A DNA stretch of 64,000 nucleotides from Prorocentrum cordatum (lineage: Eukaryota > Sar > Dinophyceae > Prorocentrales > Prorocentraceae), in assembly GCA_963575745.1 (NCBI GenBank), contig CAUYUJ010019249.1, positions 87,501-151,500 on the forward strand. Reading direction: 5' to 3'. Made by a program: the position numbers and the translations under genes. This document shows, piece by piece, positions 59,014-64,000 of this stretch; position 1 is the first letter of the stretch, and every line of letters begins with the position of its first letter. The notes below the pieces were generated by a model, which was given only the letters and a program-made list of their open reading frames with translations, did not search any database and was not told the origin of the DNA.

Positions 59014-60250
59014 CGCGTTGGACACAGCCTGTATTCCCATGGGCCCTACTATGCAGAGGCGCTCGCATGTCGCATGGAACCCTTCAGCAAGCATGGCATC
59101 GGCAAGGTTTCCGTATTATTGGAGCCGAGAAGCCATGGCAGAGAGCATGCGGCACCACAGGTGCCATGTTGTTATTTTTGAGGTCGCTTGCATGGCGATC
59201 CACAGCAGCATTCGTTTTTTTATCACAGACAGGGGTGAGCGCCTTGATCTCCGAGTTGATGCTCCACTGTCTGTTCGCGACCTTGCTCGCGCCGCAGGTG
59301 TCAGAAATATGTGGACTATGTGGGCTGCCAGGCCCAATCCAGCAGGTGAAGGTATGAACCCCAAGGAGCCCTTAGGTTACTGGCTGGAACCCGTCATAGG
59401 ACTCTTACGCGGGCACCTCCCTGACCCTCAAGTACTCGTTTTGGACGATGAAGAGGATTCTCGGTCTAAGCCCAAGTCTTGGAAACCTACTATCCAGGAG
59501 GCTGGCCTGTTGAGGGCCATTGTCGGAGGAGGGCTGTGGTCACCGCAGCTTTTGTACACGCATGGATACGCGCGCGCTTCATGTTGCCCTGGATGCGCAT
59601 GCGAGGTCTGTACCAGCTATCACATATCTTGGGAGTGTCCTTCCAGGCAGCAGGAGCAGAACCAGGCCTTGGCAGCTATTGGCGTGCGAGGGTTGCCCTC
59701 GCGCACAGCAGGCTCATGGTTTGGGAATCGTGGGCTTGCTCAACGATCGTGGTTTCCGCCGCTGCCGCCTCGCGAAGACAGCAACCGCTGGCATGTATTG
59801 TACGGCCCCCTGGACTTAGTCACAGGGGACGTCTTCACGGACGGCGAGTGCAGAAAAATGTGGCATTGGCCAGAAGCTTCGAGAGCGGGATGGGGTTTCA
59901 TCAAATATCAAGGCAGGTCGATCCAGTTGGTTGTACGGGGCCTTACCTGGGCCCGTTCAGAGTTCCCCACGCGCTGAGCTCATTGCATTCCTCCAGGTTT
60001 TAGAGGTTGCTATGTTGCCGATTCGGTTGTTTTTTTTATTGACTTTCTGGGCCTTGTTGAGGGCCTAGATCCCGGCCCGATGTTTACGCGCGGCCCCCGT
60101 CGGCCGAACGCGGGCCTCTGGGAAGCCATTTGGCGCAACATAGATGATCACGGAGGCCCCAGGGAGGCCTTGCAGGTTTCCCACGTTCGTGGTCATCAGA
60201 AAGGGGGCTCCCTGGAGGCACGGTCCAACAGATGGGCCGATTTTGCAGCC
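58940..60250 (+). pseudogene. LINE-B cysteine finger and RNase H, frameshifted
   Basis: The frame starting near 58940 has a C-x2-C ... C-x2-C ... H ... C finger (CCPGCACEVCTSYHISWEC, about 59584-59640) and the beginning of RNase H (DVFTDGECRK, ASRAGWGF) before TGA near 59977. AELIAFLQVLEVAM continues in a second frame, and VSHVRGHQKGG ... RWADFAAC (about 60177-60255) ends the RNase H in a further open segment. Confidence 0.75.
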
Positions 60251-60479
60251 TGCGCAGGTCGTGACGTGCATAGCGTGCCTAAGGAGACAGTCACGGCCAT
60301 GCGCATTGCGCATGAGTCCGTCCGCGGCGTACTCCATTGGCTTGTGCGTGCGCATAATCATCATATGTCGCATGGCCGCACGCCCACCTTGAAACGACGC
60401 AAGCTGTATACATCGAAAGTTGTTGCCCGTCCTGAGCCGTTCCTCGATCTGTCTTTGAAGCGCGTGTTTTCCAAGCAAG

Positions 60480-61389
60480 GTGAAGGGTTCTGGCGGTGCA
60501 GTTTTTGTATGCGAGGTGTTGAGCGACAAGCAAAGGCAGCGTTTCTCCGAGTCGGCTTGCCCCGCTCGGTGGCTTGTGGTCACTCGTGCCGATTGCCGTG
60601 CTGAGGTCTCTCCTGGTGGCGGGGTTTCCTTGGCGCCTAGTGGCGCTGACACCCAGGGGGGCCTCGTGCAGTGGGGGCCAGCACGGACTGGACTCAGGCC
60701 TCGTGGGCGTTCAGAGCAGGCCTGACTCCCTAGATGTGCCCGCCCTCTCGGATCCCGAGGCTACCCAGGGTTCGGGCCCGTCGGGGGCGGGGGCGGAGAG
60801 GCCTAAGCGTGCGATGGAGTGGGGTCCCACCGTGGACCGTCGGGTCCGATGCCGCTTGTCCGCCCCAGCTCGCGCCCGCTCACCCTCACCAGCCGCGCGC
60901 GACGTGCGCGCGCGGATTGTGTTCAGCCCAGTCGTCCAGACTCGGTCCCGAGATGCCGCTTCACTGGCGACTGCGGTCCAGGCTCTCTCCTCCTCCTCCC
61001 TTGGTCCTCCTCCTCCCAAGCGAAGGAACCTTGGGCCGCGGCCAGGCCGAGCTAAGAGTTCTGTGGCAACAGTGCCAGAAGCGCCAATGCCGTCGTGCGG
61101 CATGGTGCAGCCGTGTCACGCTCGAGGGCACTATCCCATGGTCTCGCCAGGACATGTCGTGCTCTGTGTTAGATGTGGATATTATACCACAGGCCAGGCA
61201 GGTCAGCTCCTCCTAGACTGCTCACCAGTCGTGCCCTTGGGTGAGCACGCCAGGAGGAATCGCAAGTTGTTTATGGAGAGGAAGCACCCCTCTGACGAGG
61301 GGAGACCTGGATCCAGGAGCCTTCCCCAGCCCAGGCCCTTGCAGGTCTCCGACCCTGAGGTTTCTTGGCTCAGGCTCTTGAGGGCCTAA
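60480..61389 (+). pseudogene. LINE-B C-terminal cysteine module
   Basis: FWRCSFCMRGVERQ (about 60490) parallels FWICSSCFRCARG in LINE-A, and CVRCGYYTTGQAGQLLLDC ... RNRKLFMERKHPSDEG (about 61160-61300) parallels the CTRCCYYTCG ... LKGKHPKSG end. The two halves are in different frames here. TAA at 61387-61389. Confidence 0.7.
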
Positions 61390-61626
61390 CGTCCTTTCTC
61401 GGGGGCCCGCCCCTTAAAACTCCTGGTTCGGGCTCCCTGGCTCCTGTGGCGTTTGGTCCTGGTGCCGCTTAAATTCGTTATGTTTTTGCCGCTGCTGCTG
61501 CCCTCCCCGTGATCCACTCGGTGTGGGAGGCCCGCGTTTTTGCAGCTGGAGGGGTAGGGTGACCCCTACCCCTCGTCCTCTTGCGTCGGCCTGTGCACCC
61601 GCGCGGCCGCCTCCACAGCGTCGTAT

Positions 61627-61930
61627 CCTCCTCCTCCTCCTCCTCCTCCTCCTCCTCCCTCTCCTCCTCCTCCTCCTCTTCCTCCTCCTCCTCCTCCTTC
61701 TCCTCCTCCTCCTTCTCCTCCTTCTCCTCCTCTCTTCCTCTCCTCCTCCTCCTTCCCTCCTCCTCGCCTCCCCCTACCACCTCCTCCTCAACCTCTTCCT
61801 CCTCCTCCTCCTCCTCCTCCTCTTCCTCCTCCTCCTCCTCCCTCTCCTCCTCCTCCTCCTCCTCCTTCTCCTCCTCCTCATCCTCCTCCTTCTCCTCCTC
61901 CTCCTCCTCCTTCGCCTCCGCCTCCTTCTA
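61627..61930. repeat. (CTC)n tract downstream of LINE-B
   Basis: About 300 bases of CTC/CTT, starting some 240 bases after the LINE-B stop codon. Confidence 0.95.
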
Positions 61931-62082
61931 GTCTCCCTCCGTCTCCTTGCCGTCTCCTCCTCATGAGGAGACGACGTACCGATACGTAGGGGCTGGAGCC
62001 GGCACATTCGACATGATCCGCATTCCAGGCCGCTGGGGTTTTGAAGGGGATCGGCAGGAGCAGGAGCAGGGGCAGGAGTCGC

Positions 62083-62278
62083 AGGCCCAGAGGTTGACAC
62101 TAACACCAAGATCGGCGGTATGCCTCCACCGAGGGAAGAAGATCCCAATTTCGGCGATGGTGGTAATATTCTGGCTTCCAAGGTGACCGAAATATTGCCA
62201 CCAACACCGAAATCTAGGATCAACTTCCCCCTGTGGAGGCGACTCCCTGTGTTGGTGCTGGTGCCCATTTCCAGGCTT
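62083..62278. mobile_element. 196-bp foldback (MITE-like) element, copy 2
   Basis: Same length as 5897-6092 and similar over its whole length, including GGTGGTAATATTCTGGCTTC at the left-arm/centre junction. Arms again pair with each other. Confidence 0.8.
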
Positions 62279-62904
62279 CCAAAGTTCGGCACGAACGAGA
62301 TTAGTACGGAAAGAGCGGGCACGAAGACCGACAGCAGATTCATTGACTTACGCCGCACCGCCGACCCCGTGGGCCGGCAGCAAGAGTGAAAGACAGAATT
62401 CGCGGAACGCGCGCGATCGCTGGGCAATCATGGGGTTTCGGCTTGTCGTACGTAGCGTGTGGGGTTCAAGGGGGGGTCTTGTAGGGGATTGGTTTGAAGT
62501 TTTTCGTGGTCTTATGCGAGTTTCTTGGGGCCTCCACGGGGCCTGTCCCAGGCCTCCTTTTCCACCTCCTGGATAGGCTCGGGGATCGTTGAGACCCAGC
62601 TGGGGTTGCGTCCGGCCAGAAGTTCGAGAGTGGATCCAGCTGTGTCGACGAGGAGCTTCCTGAAGGCCCAGAGGGGGCGGAGAACGCCCAAGAACTAGGA
62701 GCATCATGCCTCGAGCCTCGATCCACCCCGCGTTCCTTCCTCAGCGAAGGGGTGGCACTGGTCAGGGAGGTCAATCCTCATCCTGGACTTTCGGCGGTGG
62801 TCACCGGCACCAAAAACGGTTTCTGGAGGCTGAATTCGAGGAGATGCCTCGGGTGGTCGAAAGACCACGAAAATCTGTGAGACATCAGCGGCGACGGCGA
62901 AATC

Positions 62905-63040
62905 TTATTATTGTTGCTGTTGTTATTATTATTATTATTATTCTTATTATCAGTATTATCTTTATTTTTATTATTATTATTATTCTTCTTCTTCTTATTA
63001 TTATTATTATTATTATCATTATTATTATTATTGAAAATAG
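62905..63040. repeat. (TTA)n microsatellite
   Basis: TTA/TTC triplets, an abrupt AT-rich island. 62279-62904 holds no supported gene. Confidence 0.93.
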
Positions 63041-63164
63041 TATTCATATTAAAAAGATTATGATTACTTTCCCTACCTAGGCTCCGCCTACAAGGGCTAT
63101 TACCCTGTAGCTGAAAGTGGTCGGGCAGTGGAACCCGCCCCGGGCGGTTCCCCCGGTCCCCTGG

Positions 63165-63430
63165 GATCCAAGCAAAAGCAACAGCAAAGGTAAAAGCAGA
63201 TGCGCGGTTCCCCCAGTTGCGCTCCCTGGATGCCAAGCAAGAGCAAAAGCAAAGGCAAACATGAAGGCAAAAACGAAGGCAAAACAAAAACAGAGCATAG
63301 CATAGCATAGCATAGCATAGCGCAGCATAGCGCAGCATAGCATAGCGCAGCATAGCATAGCCTAGCCCAGCATAGCATTGCGCAGCATATCGTAGCAGAG
63401 CATAGCATAACATAACATAACAAAGCATTG
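63165..63430. repeat. GCAAAA-rich repeat and (CATAG)n pentamer
   Basis: Degenerate AAAGCAA words to about 63290, then about 26 units of CATAG/CGCAG. Confidence 0.9.
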
Positions 63431-63445
63431 CACTCTTGCTGCGGA

Positions 63446-63464
63446 TATATATATATATATATAC
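63446..63464. repeat. (TA)n dinucleotide run
   Basis: About ten TA units followed by CATACATGCATACATACAC. Confidence 0.9.
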
Positions 63465-63799
63465 ACATACATGCATACATACACTTATATGTGTGCGCAC
63501 GTATGTTCCATGCATGTTGTCCGTTTGTGGGCCATCTTGGGCCCATAGTGGGGCAGCTTGAGCCTTTAGGATCCACGAAGGTTTCGCCCGTGTGTAATAC
63601 TGCATGTTTGTGTGTGCATGTGTGTGCATGCATTCAGCCTCAATTCCGTGACTCGCAGAGCCGTGATTAATGTTGTTTTCTCAGAGGTTCCAACTCCTAG
63701 GTAGGGTCGCACTGGGATAATTATTATTGTTTTCTTCCTCCTTGTCCTTCTGCTCTTCTTCTTTTCGATCGAGGTATATGCCCGCGGCAGTACACACAG

Positions 63800-63801
63800 A
63801 C

Positions 63802-63838
<37 letters not shown>

Positions 63839-63852
63839 ATATATATTTATAT
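63800..63852. repeat. (TA)n dinucleotide run
   Basis: About 25 TA units with one interruption. The remainder to 64000 shows no gene. Confidence 0.95.
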
Positions 63853-64000
63853 TGGCCCATGCCGCCACCGCGCCTTGGTTGTCGGCCTGCGATCCTTGGT
63901 GCCTGGGTTGCGGGTTGGAAATTACATGCCTCAAGTGGTACATGGTTTTTTTGAGCTTCTTGGGGGCCTCTTGGGGGGCCTCTTGGCGCCTCTTGGGCCC

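Overview
The window looks like nuclear DNA of a dinoflagellate. It is GC-rich, crowded with retroelements, and full of (CTC)n, (GAC)n and other simple repeats. A near-complete relic of the dinoflagellate trans-spliced leader (SL) sits at 51224-51244, and a partial SL-like match lies in an LTR. The few exons seen begin after AG|G acceptors. A GC-rich Prorocentrum-like species is only a guess. There are no bacterial operons, ribosome binding sites, tRNAs or rRNAs.

Layout. 1-8.0 kb: dispersed repeats, an assembly gap, a 10-bp satellite, three exons of a host coiled-coil gene (4274-5705) and a 196-bp foldback element. 8.1-15.1 kb: a largely intact non-LTR retrotransposon (LINE-A) with a zinc-finger/coiled-coil ORF1 and an ORF2 carrying apurinic-type endonuclease, reverse transcriptase (RT), RNase H and a terminal cysteine module. 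15.7-19.5 kb, minus strand: an intact RT gene of the other non-LTR type, with a C-terminal restriction-like endonuclease and an N-terminal PARP-like zinc finger. 19.7-31.4 kb: MITE-like hairpin elements, a 0.94-kb heptamer satellite ending in a telomere-like tract, and remnants of three more non-LTR elements. 31.4-34.9 kb: a second gap, a (GAC)n domain and small dispersed repeats.

34,957-45,707 is a complete Ty1/copia-type LTR retrotransposon. It has 175-bp LTRs differing at one base, a 5-bp target duplication, a primer-binding site and a polypurine tract. Gag-pol holds two zinc knuckles, protease, integrase, a methyltransferase-like insert, RT and RNase H, but is interrupted by two in-frame TAA codons and three frame changes. 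One frame change coincides with an in-register -1 slippery heptamer. Downstream of RNase H lies an unrecognised 811-residue third ORF of different base composition. 46.5-50.8 kb: a divergent MITE, a 99-bp minisatellite and 60-70-bp repeats. 51,224-52,782 is a retroposed mRNA copy with a 5' SL relic, a 3' A-run and a 17-bp target duplication, inserted into an older dispersed repeat. 54.6-61.4 kb: a decayed LINE (LINE-B) of the same organisation as LINE-A, with a 170-bp MITE inserted in it and a destroyed RT active site. 61.5-64.0 kb: more simple repeats and a second 196-bp foldback.

The window is thus mainly a palimpsest of RNA-mediated insertions: two LINE types, one LTR element and one processed gene, plus short hairpin DNA elements. 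Host genes are represented only by the exons near 4.3-5.7 kb and the gene copied at 51.2 kb.
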